DNA from: Aquimarina latercula DSM 2041
GTDB taxonomy: Bacteria > Bacteroidota > Bacteroidia > Flavobacteriales > Flavobacteriaceae
DNA length: 64,000 bases
Direction of reading: 5' to 3'
Assembly: GCF_000430645.1 (NCBI RefSeq)
Contig: NZ_KE387185.1
Coordinates: forward strand, 469,780-533,779
Shown: piece after piece, positions 7,744-16,238 of the stretch
How the letters are laid out: each line of letters begins with the position of its first letter
How positions within the stretch are numbered: the first letter of the stretch is position 1
The notes under the pieces: model-generated
What the model saw: only the letters and a program-made list of their open reading frames with translations
Database searches by the model: none
Told to the model about the DNA's origin: nothing
Position numbers and translations under genes: made by a program

Positions 7744-8319
7744 CTACTTAGTATAGATTACTTTAGTATTTTGCATATTAGATTTGAATTCATTTAAATC
7801 TTTAACATACTTATATTGATCGTTAAAAACACGGTCAGGTTTTTCTCCAACAATAATATGTTTAACATTTAGATCAGGAGCGTTAAGAATAACTCTATCT
7901 GATACACGTAATTTTTTGTCACCTAAGGTTTGGTCTGTTTCTTTTAATTGAGAAATTACATACAGCTTATCTTTACTAGCTACAATTTCTTGAATTTCTA
8001 TAGTGTGTTCTTTGTCGCTAACTTCAGCTTCTACAGTTAATGTAAGTTCTTCTTTTTCAACAGAATTAGGCATATCAACATCAACATACGGAACCTCTAC
8101 TTCTACTTCTTCCATTACCACGACAACTTTCGGGATTTTAACCATTTTGGTTTTAGTTCCCACATTTACATCAGCCCAATCAACATCAAAAGTTGGCAGT
8201 TGACCTGATTCGGTCTCTATATCAACATCAACATCAGGTAATTTAGCTTCTTTTTTTTGTTGTACATCACAACTACTAATCAAAAGAATGATCATTAAAA
8301 CCCCTATAAATTTTTTCAT
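7744..8319 (-). CDS. Acidic lipoprotein of unknown function
   Basis: 191 residues. The N-terminus has a lipoprotein signal with lipobox LISSC (Cys17). The mature part is rich in alternating Val/Asp/Glu (PDVDVDIETE, VPYVDVDMPN, MEEVEVEV), suggesting extended beta strands or divalent cation binding. The C-terminal third (KLRVSDRVILNAPDLNVKHIIVGEKPDRVF) looks like a compact alpha/beta unit. I recognise no family. It sits in the stress island, divergent from a flavodoxin-like gene, and is presumably anchored in the outer membrane or the periplasmic face. Confidence 0.7.
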   Translation of the reverse strand: MKKFIGVLMIILLISSCDVQQKKEAKLPDVDVDIETESGQLPTFDVDWADVNVGTKTKMVKIPKVVVVMEEVEVEVPYVDVDMPNSVEKEELTLTVEAEVSDKEHTIEIQEIVASKDKLYVISQLKETDQTLGDKKLRVSDRVILNAPDLNVKHIIVGEKPDRVFNDQYKYVKDLNEFKSNMQNTKVIYTK

Positions 8320-8349
8320 AATTAAATTGTTTAAGATTAGAAATTACTA

Positions 8350-8429
8350 AGGGCTACCTTATTATTTAACACATCACATTTGCTCTAATGAGATCTTTTT
8401 AATTGTTGTAGTAGCCCTCAATTTTTTTA
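8350..8429 (+). ncRNA. Possible terminated small RNA or long-range hairpin
   Basis: AGGGCTAC (8350-8357) pairs perfectly with GTAGCCCT (8411-8418) and is followed on the plus strand by a seven-T run, as in an intrinsic terminator. No plus-strand coding gene lies upstream, because it sits in the 303-base region between two divergent genes. It may be the 3' end of a small RNA or a structured 5' leader of the minus-strand lipoprotein mRNA. The rest of this gap holds only a TTGAGTTAA element. Confidence 0.25.
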
Positions 8430-8532
8430 GATACTGCAAAGCTATGGCACTAGTTCTCTTAAACTGTGCGCATATACTATTTTGATTAACTGCTTTGGTT
8501 TGAGGTTTTTTTAAAAAAAGGATTTATAGTTA

Positions 8533-8541
8533 TTGAGTTAA
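8533..8541 (+). promoter_or_regulatory. TTGAGTTAA element upstream of flavodoxin-like gene
   Basis: Exact copy of the shared nonamer, oriented toward the plus-strand flavodoxin-like gene and 81 bases from its ATG. The copy at 20060 has the same 81-base distance to its gene. Confidence 0.4.
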
Positions 8542-8622
8542 TAAATATTGCATTTGCACACCTAAGCTTAAAATAAATTATACATTTTATCGGAGTAATA
8601 AATAATTCTTAATTCTACATTT

Positions 8623-9342
8623 ATGAGAACTGAAAAGAAAATAGATTTTTCGAACTTAAAGGCTATCTATATCAACTGTACGTTAAAAAATTCTTCGCGG
8701 AAAAGTCATACAGAAGGTTTGATGAAGGTATCAATGAATATAATGAGATCAGAAAATGTAATGGTCGAGTATCTTCGATTAGTGGATCATAATATTGCAT
8801 ATGGTTTAATGCCTGATATGAAGAAAGAAGGGAAAGATGTAGATGAATGGCCTGATATTTATAAAAGAATAATGAGTGCGGATATTTTGGTAGTAGGAAC
8901 ACCTATATGGTTGGGCGAAAAATCATCGGTCGCTACTAAATTAATAGAAAGATTATATGGAATGAGTGGAGAAATGAATGATAAAGGACAATATATTTAT
9001 TACGGAAAAGTAGGGGGTTGTATAATAACAGGTAATGAAGATGGAATTAAACATTGTGCTATGAGTACACTATATGCGTTACAACATTTAGGATACAGCA
9101 TTCCACCACAAGCAGACTGTGGTTGGATAGGCGAGGCTGGACCTGGACCAAGTTATATGGATGAAGAATCGGGAGCAAAAAATAACGAATTCACTAATCG
9201 AAATACAACTTTTATGACGTATAATTTATTGCACCTAGCTAATTTAATAAAGAGTAATGCTGGTTTTCCTTCTTATGGTAATTCTAGGTCGGCGTGGGAT
9301 GATGGTACACGATGGAATTTTGAAAACCCTGAATACCGTTAA
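8623..9342 (+). CDS. Flavodoxin-family NAD(P)H-dependent oxidoreductase
   Basis: 239 residues with a flavodoxin-like fold. After strand one (LKAIYINCTLKNSSRKSHTEGL) comes an FMN-phosphate loop, then DILVVGTPIWLGEKSSVATKLIERLYG and the strand GGCIITGNEDGIKHCAMSTLYALQHLGYSIPP. These match the NADPH-dependent FMN reductase/flavodoxin-2 group. No signal peptide. Substrate unknown; quinone or general redox stress roles are plausible. It is the first of a plus-strand run with DUF2254 and DUF2652 genes and is preceded by a TTGAGTTAA element. Confidence 0.85.
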   Translation: MRTEKKIDFSNLKAIYINCTLKNSSRKSHTEGLMKVSMNIMRSENVMVEYLRLVDHNIAYGLMPDMKKEGKDVDEWPDIYKRIMSADILVVGTPIWLGEKSSVATKLIERLYGMSGEMNDKGQYIYYGKVGGCIITGNEDGIKHCAMSTLYALQHLGYSIPPQADCGWIGEAGPGPSYMDEESGAKNNEFTNRNTTFMTYNLLHLANLIKSNAGFPSYGNSRSAWDDGTRWNFENPEYR

Positions 9343-9374
9343 TAAAACCTATTTAATTCAATTAATTTTTAGCT

Positions 9375-10661
9375 ATGAAGTCGACTTTAAAGTTTTTAAA
9401 AAGATTAAAAAGCGCTGTATTTCATAGCATAGCTTTTTATCCAATCCTTATTAGTTTAGGTTTTTTTTTATTAGCAATTACGTTATTGTATATTGAGAAT
9501 TTAAAAGTTATAGACTCTATTAAAAATAAGGTCACCTATCTCATAGTTCAGGATAATGAAACTGCAAGAACAATTTTGTCAACTTTGTTTGGAGGAATTT
9601 TATCGTTGACTGTTTTTAGCTTTACTATGGTAATGGTAGTGCTTAATCAAGCTTCTTCTAACTTTTCTCCAAGGTTACTTCCTGGATTGATATCCAATAA
9701 AAAACATCAAATAATTTTAGGCTTTTATATAGGGACGATATTATATACTATTATTGTTTTAATGTCATTGGGCGCATATGGATCGTCGAATAATGTAGGC
9801 TTTTCTGTAATGATAGCAGCAGCTTTAGGCGCATTTTGCATAGGCTTATTCGTATATTTTATTCATAGTATCTCTCAAGCTATTCAAATACATAATATTA
9901 TAGACAAGATCTATAAATCTTGTATTAATTTGTTTACCAAAGAAAAAGAGGATCAAGAAAAATTCGATTATAGTATAGAAGATATTCCAGATAAATTTTG
10001 GAAAACAATTAATAGTAATAAAACAGGTTATTACAGATCATTTGATCAATTCTTTCTTATGGATTCATTAAAAATGGAAGAAAATATCATTGAAATAATC
10101 CCATATCCAGATCAGCATGTTTGGAAGGGAGATCCAATACTAAGAATTGAGAAACCGATTACCAAAGAAGAATTAGAATCTCTGCACGTTTGTGTGTATA
10201 TTTTGTCTAATAGACATGAGGATGATAGTGGAGTTGGTGGGATGATAAAACTCACAGAAGTTGCAGTGAAGGCTTTATCACCTGGAATTAATGATCCAGG
10301 TACAGCAATCAATGCTATTTCTAAGATAGGACAATTATTGTACGAAGCGCTACAAATTCAACCTAAAACTGTTATTTCTGAAAAGAATTGTAAGATCAAG
10401 GTTATACATAATAAGATTCCAGCTGCAGAAATGATGCGCATCATTATAGAGCCAATAAGACAATATTCTAAAGCGGATAGTTCTGTTTCCTACGAATTAT
10501 TGAATGCTTTAATTTTCTTGGGAAATAGCAAAAATATATGTTCTGAGTATAAAGAAGCTGTACAGTCAGAGATAGAAGCCCTAATACATGATTTGAAAGA
10601 TAATATTACCAATAATAATGATCTAAAACGTATCTTAATGCTATTGAATAAACAAAGTTAG
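9375..10661 (+). CDS. DUF2254 membrane protein
   Basis: 428 residues. Four membrane segments in the first 170 residues (one near 17-43, then 65-92, 108-132 and 138-165) are followed by a cytosolic C-terminal half. The phrase FSFTMVMVVLNQASSNFSPRLLPGLI and the block VAVKALSPGINDPGTAINAI identify DUF2254, a widespread but uncharacterised membrane family. The stop codon is one base before the ATG of the DUF2652 gene, indicating translational coupling. Confidence 0.85.
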   Translation: MKSTLKFLKRLKSAVFHSIAFYPILISLGFFLLAITLLYIENLKVIDSIKNKVTYLIVQDNETARTILSTLFGGILSLTVFSFTMVMVVLNQASSNFSPRLLPGLISNKKHQIILGFYIGTILYTIIVLMSLGAYGSSNNVGFSVMIAAALGAFCIGLFVYFIHSISQAIQIHNIIDKIYKSCINLFTKEKEDQEKFDYSIEDIPDKFWKTINSNKTGYYRSFDQFFLMDSLKMEENIIEIIPYPDQHVWKGDPILRIEKPITKEELESLHVCVYILSNRHEDDSGVGGMIKLTEVAVKALSPGINDPGTAINAISKIGQLLYEALQIQPKTVISEKNCKIKVIHNKIPAAEMMRIIIEPIRQYSKADSSVSYELLNALIFLGNSKNICSEYKEAVQSEIEALIHDLKDNITNNNDLKRILMLLNKQS

Positions 10662-10662
10662 A

Positions 10663-11265
10663 ATGGAATCGGAATCAATACTAATCTGTATACCGGATAT
10701 TAGTGGTTTTACGGAATTTATGAGTTCAACAGAAATTGAATTGAGCTCTGAGGTAATTCCTGCTTTACTTAATAAGGTAATTTATGCAAATGAAATTGGA
10801 CTCAAGGTATCCGAAATAGAGGGCGATGCAGTGTTATTTTATAGACCTGGAGAACTACCAACTTTTAAAGTGCTTATAGATCAATGCAGAAAATTCTATG
10901 ATGAGTTTTATTCTCAATTGAATATATTATATAAGAAACATTCAGACAATAAAGAAAGAGAGCATATCCCAAATATGTTAGGATTAAAAATTGTTTTACA
11001 TCTGGGGAAACAAGTTAGTGCGGTTCCTATTGGTAAAAATATAAAACTGATGGGAGAGGATGTAATTATTGCACATCGTTTACTCAAGAATAAGGTGCCA
11101 ATAGACGAGTATATTTTATTATCAGAAAACCTTTTGTCAGAATATAAGGATCATATTATCGATCGTAATTTTGGTTGGGGAAAACTTCACGACAGAGAAA
11201 CAGAATATGAACATATTGGAGAGGTTAATTATAGTTATATTGATTTAAGACCCCTGCAATCCTAA
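10663..11265 (+). CDS. DUF2652 (adenylate/guanylate-cyclase-like) protein
   Basis: 200 residues. The N-terminal ILICIPDISGFTEFMSSTEIELSSEVIPALLNKVI and VSEIEGDAVLFYRPGELP blocks resemble the class III nucleotide cyclase fold, where an Asp binds metal near PDISGFT and a second near GDA. DUF2652 proteins have this shape but are not shown to make cyclic nucleotides. A conserved HLGKQVSAVPIG and LMGEDVIIAHRLLKN follow. It begins one base after the DUF2254 stop, so the two probably work together. Confidence 0.8.
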   Translation: MESESILICIPDISGFTEFMSSTEIELSSEVIPALLNKVIYANEIGLKVSEIEGDAVLFYRPGELPTFKVLIDQCRKFYDEFYSQLNILYKKHSDNKEREHIPNMLGLKIVLHLGKQVSAVPIGKNIKLMGEDVIIAHRLLKNKVPIDEYILLSENLLSEYKDHIIDRNFGWGKLHDRETEYEHIGEVNYSYIDLRPLQS

Positions 11266-11393
11266 TTTCTTCATACAAAAAAGTCAATTTTAAATAATTA
11301 CTTCTTTTCTAGAGGATTAAGACTAGTTATTACCTATTTACGATAGCGTTAAGATAAATAGTATATGAGCAAATAACACCTTGTTCGTTAAAG

Positions 11394-11401
11394 TATCTTT
11401 G
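11394..11401 (+). promoter_or_regulatory. TAnnTTTG -7 box for dps
   Basis: TATCTTTG matches the Bacteroidota -7 consensus. A transcript starting about seven bases later would leave almost no leader for the ATG at 11413, but a normal leader of about 60 bases for the ATG at 11470. It therefore decides the dps start. Confidence 0.55.
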
Positions 11402-11469
11402 TATTAACTAAAATGAAGCGCTTCTTTTTAGTTGATTTTAATAGAATACTAATCTTAAAAAAAATTGCT

Positions 11470-11976
11470 ATGAATTATTTAAATATAGATGAAAAAAAAT
11501 TGTTACCAGTTGTATTAGAACTCAATGTTTTACTGGCGGATTATAATTTATACTATCAAAAGTTAAGAGGTTTTCACTGGAATATATTGGGGAAAAACTT
11601 TTTCGACCTTCATGTAAAGTTTGAGGAATTATATAACGATGCAAAGGTAAAAATCGATGAGATAGCGGAACGTATTTTAACCTTGCAACATCATCCGGTA
11701 AGTCAGTTTAAAGAATATATAAAATTAGCTGATGTAGAAGAAGTTTCTCCATTGATGAAGGACACAGAAATGATCGAAGAACTGTTAAAAGATCATGTAA
11801 AGATTCTAGCACAAATGCGAGTAGTTCTTAAACATGCGGATGAAGCAGGTGATGAAGGGACTATAGATATGATTGGAGCATACATTCGTGAGTTGGAAAA
11901 GTTCAGCTGGATGTTAAACGCTTGGTCAAAAAGCACATCAGATAAATTAGATACTAGCTTAATTAGAGAAGCATAA
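11470..11976 (+). CDS. dps: Dps-family DNA-protecting ferritin
   Basis: 168 residues from MNYLNIDEKK. The upstream ATG at 11413 adds 19 residues unlike any Dps and lies on top of the predicted transcription start. The ferroxidase signature is present: RGFHWNILGKNFFDLHVKFEELY with His36, then KIDEIAERI with Asp63 and Glu67. Dps dodecamers oxidise and store iron using hydrogen peroxide and shield DNA in starvation and oxidative stress. It is followed 32 bases later by a small secreted protein gene. Confidence 0.93.
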   Translation: MNYLNIDEKKLLPVVLELNVLLADYNLYYQKLRGFHWNILGKNFFDLHVKFEELYNDAKVKIDEIAERILTLQHHPVSQFKEYIKLADVEEVSPLMKDTEMIEELLKDHVKILAQMRVVLKHADEAGDEGTIDMIGAYIRELEKFSWMLNAWSKSTSDKLDTSLIREA

Positions 11977-12008
11977 ACATTTTAATAAATTAAATACTCA
12001 ACAACAAT

Positions 12009-12479
12009 ATGAATATCTTAAAAACAATAATGGCATTACTTATTTGCTTCACGGTAGCTACTAATGCAGTATCGCAAAGCGATTCACAAAGGATAAAAAC
12101 TAAAACAACTAAAACGTTCGAGTTTAAGAAAGATGGAAAAACAATTCCCTATAGAATTACTGTTTATAAAACCAGTAAAACTCCTTTAAAATTAAAGAAA
12201 GCAGATAAAGGAAAGTTAAATCAAGGTAAAAAAGAAGTGTCGACTCAAGTAACAAAATTGATTTATGTAGATAATGATGTTTGGAGTGACTATGATAAAT
12301 ATATTGTACTACGTTATAATAAAGATCCTAGTGATAGTTTTGAATTAAAACAAACAGAAAAGGGTTTCAAAGTAATTGTGGATAACAAAAATGTAGAATA
12401 CATTTTTGGAGAAGGTGTATACTTCGTTAATAACGAGGATCGTGATTTCTTCTTTGTGGACGAATTCGATACCATCTAG
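12009..12479 (+). CDS. Secreted protein of unknown function
   Basis: 156 residues with a signal peptide (MNILKTIMALLICFTVATNAVSQ, cleavage likely after AVSQ or before it). The mature part is basic at first (KTKTTKTFEFKKDGKTIPYRITVYK) and ends in an aromatic and acidic stretch (EGVYFVNNEDRDFFFVDEFD). It looks like a beta-rich periplasmic protein. I recognise no named family. It follows dps closely and ends at a strong terminator, so it may be cotranscribed with dps. Confidence 0.7.
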   Translation: MNILKTIMALLICFTVATNAVSQSDSQRIKTKTTKTFEFKKDGKTIPYRITVYKTSKTPLKLKKADKGKLNQGKKEVSTQVTKLIYVDNDVWSDYDKYIVLRYNKDPSDSFELKQTEKGFKVIVDNKNVEYIFGEGVYFVNNEDRDFFFVDEFDTI

Positions 12480-12501
12480 ATCTTAAATACATTTTTTTTA
12501 A

Positions 12502-12550
12502 AACACATAGGATAGTTTTCTATTTTTAGAGAACTATCCTATGTGTGTTT
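12502..12550 (+). terminator. Strong hairpin terminator
   Basis: A long stem (ACACATAGGATAGTT with AACTATCCTATGTGT) is followed by GTTT. It ends the dps/secreted-protein transcript and isolates it from the AraC gene. Confidence 0.8.
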
Positions 12551-12632
12551 ATAGAAAGGAATAGAGGTCAAAATGAAGTTGTTTTTAACAAATTTTTACA
12601 AGTAAGATTTTCATAAAAATCATTTTGTTTAT

Positions 12633-12640
12633 TATTTTTG
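12633..12640 (+). promoter_or_regulatory. TAnnTTTG -7 box of second AraC gene
   Basis: TATTTTTG lies 46 bases before the ATG. Just after it, at 12646-12660, is a short inverted repeat (AAGTT, five bases, AACTT). Its sequence, AGTTAAACAAACTTAATA, closely resembles AGTTAAGCAAAAACTTAATA upstream of the first AraC gene, suggesting autoregulation. Confidence 0.4.
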
Positions 12641-12686
12641 AAAAAAAGTTAAACAAACTTAATAGTTATTGTTAAATCTTTAGTTC

Positions 12687-13748
12687 ATGTATAATTACCC
12701 TAACCAACCACTAGAAATAAATATAACAGCCCAAGATACAGAAGGAACCGTAAAACAGATACAACAGGTTATAGGAGGAGAAATTAAAGAAAGATGGGGA
12801 GAGTATATCCTTACAGTCAATAATCTTAATGCTCACGGTACGATTAGGTTTATCACTTTTGATTGGGGAGTTAGTTTGTTGGAATATGATATTATATTTC
12901 ATGAGGAAATAATCTTAAAGATGGATGCTTCAGAATACAACCCTATACACTTTGCTTATTGTTTAGATGGGTTTTGTGGACATCGTTTCGGTTACCAAGA
13001 AAATATACACACTTTAGAAAAATTTCAATCCGTTATCATTACTAGTAGGGATGGTGGATTTAATTACGGGTATTTTCCGAAGGAAGAAAAATTGGAGATT
13101 AATGTCATTCAGATAGCTAGAAATAAATACCTAAAAAAGAGATTAAATAATGTATCTCAACTTAATGAAAACCTATACAGGATTTTTATGGATGAAGATC
13201 ATGAAAAGGCCTTTGCCTATTTTGGAACATATAATCTAAAACTAGCAGATCAGATAGGAGCTTTACGTAAGGTAAAGCAAAAAGGAATGATTAGAATTTT
13301 ACAAATCGAAGGAATGGTTTATCAGATTCTTTCTATGCATATACAGCAGCATGATCGTGCTATGAAAGAGAAGGTATTACCGACAACTTTGTTAAAAAGG
13401 GAGTTAAAAATAGTAAGAAATCTTGCGAAAGAAATTATTAAAAATGTATCAAAGGATTATTGTTTAGAACAATTATCTGATGAAACTGGGCTTTCCCAAG
13501 CTAAACTTCAGGAAGGATTTAAGTTATTATACGCTAGAACTGTTACAGAATATATACGTCATGTAAGATTAGAAGCTGCAAGAGATTTGATAAGAAACAC
13601 GGATATGAATATTTCCGAGGTTGTATATTCAATAGGATTTAGTAGTAGAAGTTATTTTTCAAAAATTTTCAAACAAAAATATAATATTAGTCCAAACGAA
13701 TTTAAAAATAGTGTAGAAAGTCCTGTAGAACAAGTAGTAGCGGGATAG
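12687..13748 (+). CDS. AraC-family (PchR-like) transcriptional regulator, copy 2
   Basis: 353 residues, paralogous to the regulator at 1347. The shared C-terminal double helix-turn-helix region runs from about 245 to 342: LSQAKLQEGFKLLYARTVTEYIRHVRLEAARDLIRNTDMNISEVVYSIGFSSRSYFSKIFKQKY in sections. The sensor half is also conserved, including FAYCLDGFCGHRFG and FGTYNLKLADQI. It converges on the DUF6327-like/holin-X/YtxH operon. The signal sensed is unknown. Two close paralogues with a shared upstream repeat may cross-regulate. Confidence 0.85.
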   Translation: MYNYPNQPLEINITAQDTEGTVKQIQQVIGGEIKERWGEYILTVNNLNAHGTIRFITFDWGVSLLEYDIIFHEEIILKMDASEYNPIHFAYCLDGFCGHRFGYQENIHTLEKFQSVIITSRDGGFNYGYFPKEEKLEINVIQIARNKYLKKRLNNVSQLNENLYRIFMDEDHEKAFAYFGTYNLKLADQIGALRKVKQKGMIRILQIEGMVYQILSMHIQQHDRAMKEKVLPTTLLKRELKIVRNLAKEIIKNVSKDYCLEQLSDETGLSQAKLQEGFKLLYARTVTEYIRHVRLEAARDLIRNTDMNISEVVYSIGFSSRSYFSKIFKQKYNISPNEFKNSVESPVEQVVAG

Positions 13749-13759
13749 CAGAAGAAAAA

Positions 13760-13969
13760 CTATTTAAACATTCTTTTTATCAAATAAAGAAGACCATATT
13801 TTTTAAGTGCACTTAAAAAAGTAGACATCCATTGGTAAGGCTGGAGATCCTCTTTAAATTCGGATTTTGCTAATTTCATTTCTTCTAACGAAATTTGTCT
13901 CTTAAGTTGTAATGTTTTTAATTCATTATGAATTTCCTCAAATGAAGTGTATACTTTTATTTTTTTCAT
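13760..13969 (-). CDS. Small protein of unknown function (DUF6327-like)
   Basis: 69 residues from MKKIKVYTSFEEI. The 13990 position is a TTG and would overlap the upstream gene. The opening YTSFEEIHNELKTLQLKRQISLEEMKLA recalls a small Bacteroidota family placed as DUF6327, but I hold that name loosely. A charged helix is followed by a more hydrophobic C-terminus (WMSTFLSALKKYGLLYLIKRMF). It is the last gene of the YtxH/holin-X operon, and the trio looks like a membrane-peripheral stress module. Confidence 0.55.
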   Translation of the reverse strand: MKKIKVYTSFEEIHNELKTLQLKRQISLEEMKLAKSEFKEDLQPYQWMSTFLSALKKYGLLYLIKRMFK

Positions 13970-13982
13970 ACTATTAGAAGTT

Positions 13983-14330
13983 TTAATCAAAAAATTCTTT
14001 CGAAATTTTTCTTATGATATAGTGATCGATCTTTTTTCTCATTAAAAAACTAATAGTAGAAAATAAGAATAACGCACCTGCTATTATTAAGCAGGCTACA
14101 ACGGTACTATCCAATAATTTGCCTAACCAGATTGCTCCAGCAACGGTGCTAAAAATGATTCCAAGAAAAACCAATCCCCCAATAATAAATAATTTGGTTA
14201 TAGAACTAAAAGATCTGGTTAGTTGTTGAAATACTTTTAACTTATAATATTCTTTTGAGTGTTTTATATAAGATTCTCCAGAGTCTAAAGCTTTATTGGA
14301 TGTTTCGTTTAGCGCTTCAAAAACTCCCAT
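13983..14330 (-). CDS. Holin-X/DUF1469 (YqjE-like) membrane protein
   Basis: 115 residues. An amphipathic N-terminal helix (YIKHSKEYYKLKVFQQLTRSFSSITKL) is followed by two membrane hairpin segments (LFIIGGLVFLGIIFSTVAGAIWLG and STVVACLIIAGALFLFSTISFLM) and a basic tail. This is the layout of the YqjE/holin-X superfamily, which is not a phage lysis protein in this setting. Its ATG overlaps the YtxH stop codon by one base, which implies translational coupling. Confidence 0.75.
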   Translation of the reverse strand: MGVFEALNETSNKALDSGESYIKHSKEYYKLKVFQQLTRSFSSITKLFIIGGLVFLGIIFSTVAGAIWLGKLLDSTVVACLIIAGALFLFSTISFLMRKKIDHYIIRKISKEFFD

Positions 14331-14659
14331 TATGATTTTTGTAATTTTTTGTTTTTAGCTTTCAATTCGTTAAGCTTTTTTTCTAAAGTAGTAATAAGAT
14401 CCTCAGCTTTATAACTGGCATCAGATACTAAAGATTCAACCTTAGTGTCTAAAGTATCTTTTTGAGCAACTACAGTGTCTGTAATTTTATGTTGAAGAAT
14501 AGAAGCCTCTCTAGTTAGATTTTCTTTTGCATTTTGTGCTTCATCAACTATTTTTTTTCTGGTATTAACTCCTTTATCGGGAGCAAATAATACGCCTAAA
14601 GCTGCTCCTACTGCAGTTGCTGCTAGTATTCCTAATAGAGAATTGTTGTTAGAACTCAT
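14330..14659 (-). CDS. YtxH domain protein
   Basis: 109 residues from MSSNNNSLLG. A longer TTG-started frame reaches 14692 but adds no family residues. The hallmark LLGILAATAVGAALGVLFAPDKGVNTRKKI is the YtxH glycine-zipper membrane segment with the FAPDKG motif. A long coiled-coil tail follows, rich in Lys/Glu/Ala. YtxH proteins are general-stress proteins of unknown mechanism. First gene of a three-gene operon, with a TTGAGTTAA element 58 bases before its start. Confidence 0.8.
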   Translation of the reverse strand: MSSNNNSLLGILAATAVGAALGVLFAPDKGVNTRKKIVDEAQNAKENLTREASILQHKITDTVVAQKDTLDTKVESLVSDASYKAEDLITTLEKKLNELKAKNKKLQKS

Positions 14660-14717
14660 AATATATTGTTTAAAGATTAATTTCTTCTTCAAAGTTCTGA
14701 AAACATACTCATTATGT

Positions 14718-14726
14718 TTAACTCAA
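14718..14726 (-). promoter_or_regulatory. TTGAGTTAA element upstream of ytxH operon
   Basis: On the minus strand the sequence is ATTTGAGTTAAA, an exact nonamer match, 58 bases from the YtxH ATG. Upstream on the same strand is GTTAACATCGTTACG, which may extend the site. Confidence 0.45.
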
Positions 14727-14811
14727 ATCGTAACGATGTTAACGTAAACGCATTTTGGTAAAAGGATCAACATTTATTTTAAATGCGTTCATCCTTCCTT
14801 TATTTCGAATT

Positions 14812-14819
14812 TATCTTTG
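14812..14819 (+). promoter_or_regulatory. TAnnTTTG -7 box for the aldehyde dehydrogenase gene
   Basis: TATCTTTG ends at the would-be TTG start at 14817, which rules that start out and supports the ATG at 14850, about 24 bases after the expected transcription start. Confidence 0.55.
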
Positions 14820-14849
14820 GAGCAGATTAAATTTATAATACTATATCTA

Positions 14850-16211
14850 ATGTCTAATAAAATAGAAACAAACTATCCCTTTACAGGAGAAGTTTTAAAA
14901 GAATACAATTTGTTTACAGATAAACAAGTAGAAGATGTCTTAAAAACTTCGAATAAAACTTTTCTTGCTTGGAAAAGAACATCAATTTCCGAGAGAACAG
15001 ATCTTTTAAAAAAACTGGTTTCTATTTTAAATAAGCAGAAAGAAGTATTGGCTAATTTGATAACGCAGGAAATGGGTAAGCCTTTTAAAGAAAGCGTTTC
15101 GGAAATTGAAAAATGTATTTGGCTAGGTGACTTTTATATAAGGAACTCAGAACAATTTCTTGCTGATAGTATTATCGAGACAGAGGCTAAGGAAAGTTTT
15201 ATAAGTTATGATCCTTTAGGAACTATTTTAGGAATTATGCCATGGAATTATCCATTATGGCAAGTAATGCGTTTTGCTATTCCAACCATTACAGCAGGGA
15301 ACACTGTGATACTTAAACATGCCAATAATGTAACTGGATGTTCATTAAAAATTCAAAATATTTTTGAAGAAGCGGGGTATCCAGATGGTTGTTTTATGTC
15401 AGTAATTGCATCCCACAATCAAATAAATTACATGATTGGTAATGATATTGTAAAAGCAGTAAGTCTAACAGGTAGTGAAAAAGCAGGTCGAAAAATTGCA
15501 GAAACGACGGGAAAACATCTTAAAAAGCTTGTTCTTGAGTTAGGCGGAAGCAATGCTTGCATCGTGTTAAAAGATGCAGATTTAGAAAAACATATAGAGA
15601 CTATGGTTACTGCTAGAATGCAAAATGCAGGTCAAAGTTGTATCGCTGCCAAAAGATTTATTGTCGAAGAGGAAATTTACGATAAGTTTTTGAGTCGTTT
15701 TAAAGCCAATATCGAAAAATTAAAATTCGGAAGTCCACTTGAGCCAGAAACTGATATAGCGACCATGGCAAGAGTTGATTTAGCAGAAGAAGTTGAACAG
15801 CAAATTAGTGACTCTGTCAAGAAAGGAGCAAAAGTATTGATCGGTAATAAACGTGAAAAAGCCTATTTTGAACCAACGATTTTAACGGATGTAGAACCAG
15901 GAATGCCTGTGTTTGATGATGAGGTTTTTGGTCCCGTAGCCTCAGTAATAAGAGCAAATAACGAAAAGCACGCAGTAGAACTAGCTACCAATTCTAAGTA
16001 CGGTTTGGGGACCATGATTTTTACCGAAAAAATCGAAGAAGCTAAAAGGTTAATTGGAGAAATCCAAGATGGGGCTTTATTCATTAATGAAATGGTGAAA
16101 TCTGATCCTAGATTACCTTTTGGCGGAACTAAATACTCAGGATATGGAAGAGAACTTTCTAAAGAAGGAATACTGGAGTTTGTAAATAAAAAAACGGTTT
16201 ACATAAAATAA
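14850..16211 (+). CDS. NAD(P)-dependent succinate-semialdehyde dehydrogenase
   Basis: 453 residues of the aldehyde dehydrogenase superfamily. Visible landmarks are the MPWNYPLWQ cofactor/substrate segment near 130, LTGSEKAGRKIA near 207, the general base in LVLELGG (Glu230), the nucleophile in NAGQSC (Cys264) and EVFGPVASV near 360. The shortened N-terminus and QSCIAAKRF phrase fit the succinate-semialdehyde dehydrogenase (GabD/YneI-type) subgroup, which feeds succinate to the TCA cycle. The exact aldehyde cannot be fixed from sequence. A 50-residue membrane peptide gene follows. Confidence 0.88.
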   Translation: MSNKIETNYPFTGEVLKEYNLFTDKQVEDVLKTSNKTFLAWKRTSISERTDLLKKLVSILNKQKEVLANLITQEMGKPFKESVSEIEKCIWLGDFYIRNSEQFLADSIIETEAKESFISYDPLGTILGIMPWNYPLWQVMRFAIPTITAGNTVILKHANNVTGCSLKIQNIFEEAGYPDGCFMSVIASHNQINYMIGNDIVKAVSLTGSEKAGRKIAETTGKHLKKLVLELGGSNACIVLKDADLEKHIETMVTARMQNAGQSCIAAKRFIVEEEIYDKFLSRFKANIEKLKFGSPLEPETDIATMARVDLAEEVEQQISDSVKKGAKVLIGNKREKAYFEPTILTDVEPGMPVFDDEVFGPVASVIRANNEKHAVELATNSKYGLGTMIFTEKIEEAKRLIGEIQDGALFINEMVKSDPRLPFGGTKYSGYGRELSKEGILEFVNKKTVYIK

Positions 16212-16238
16212 TTGAAGTAAAATAAAAAGAAAATACAA

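Noticed and set aside
8003-8203. Plus-strand Ser/Thr-rich frame opposite the acidic lipoprotein
   Set aside because: A complement effect of the Val/Asp/Glu repeats; no start or family support.
13983-14330. Prophage lysis gene (holin)
   Set aside because: The holin-X/YqjE name is historical. No phage genes are nearby, and the partner YtxH marks a stress operon.
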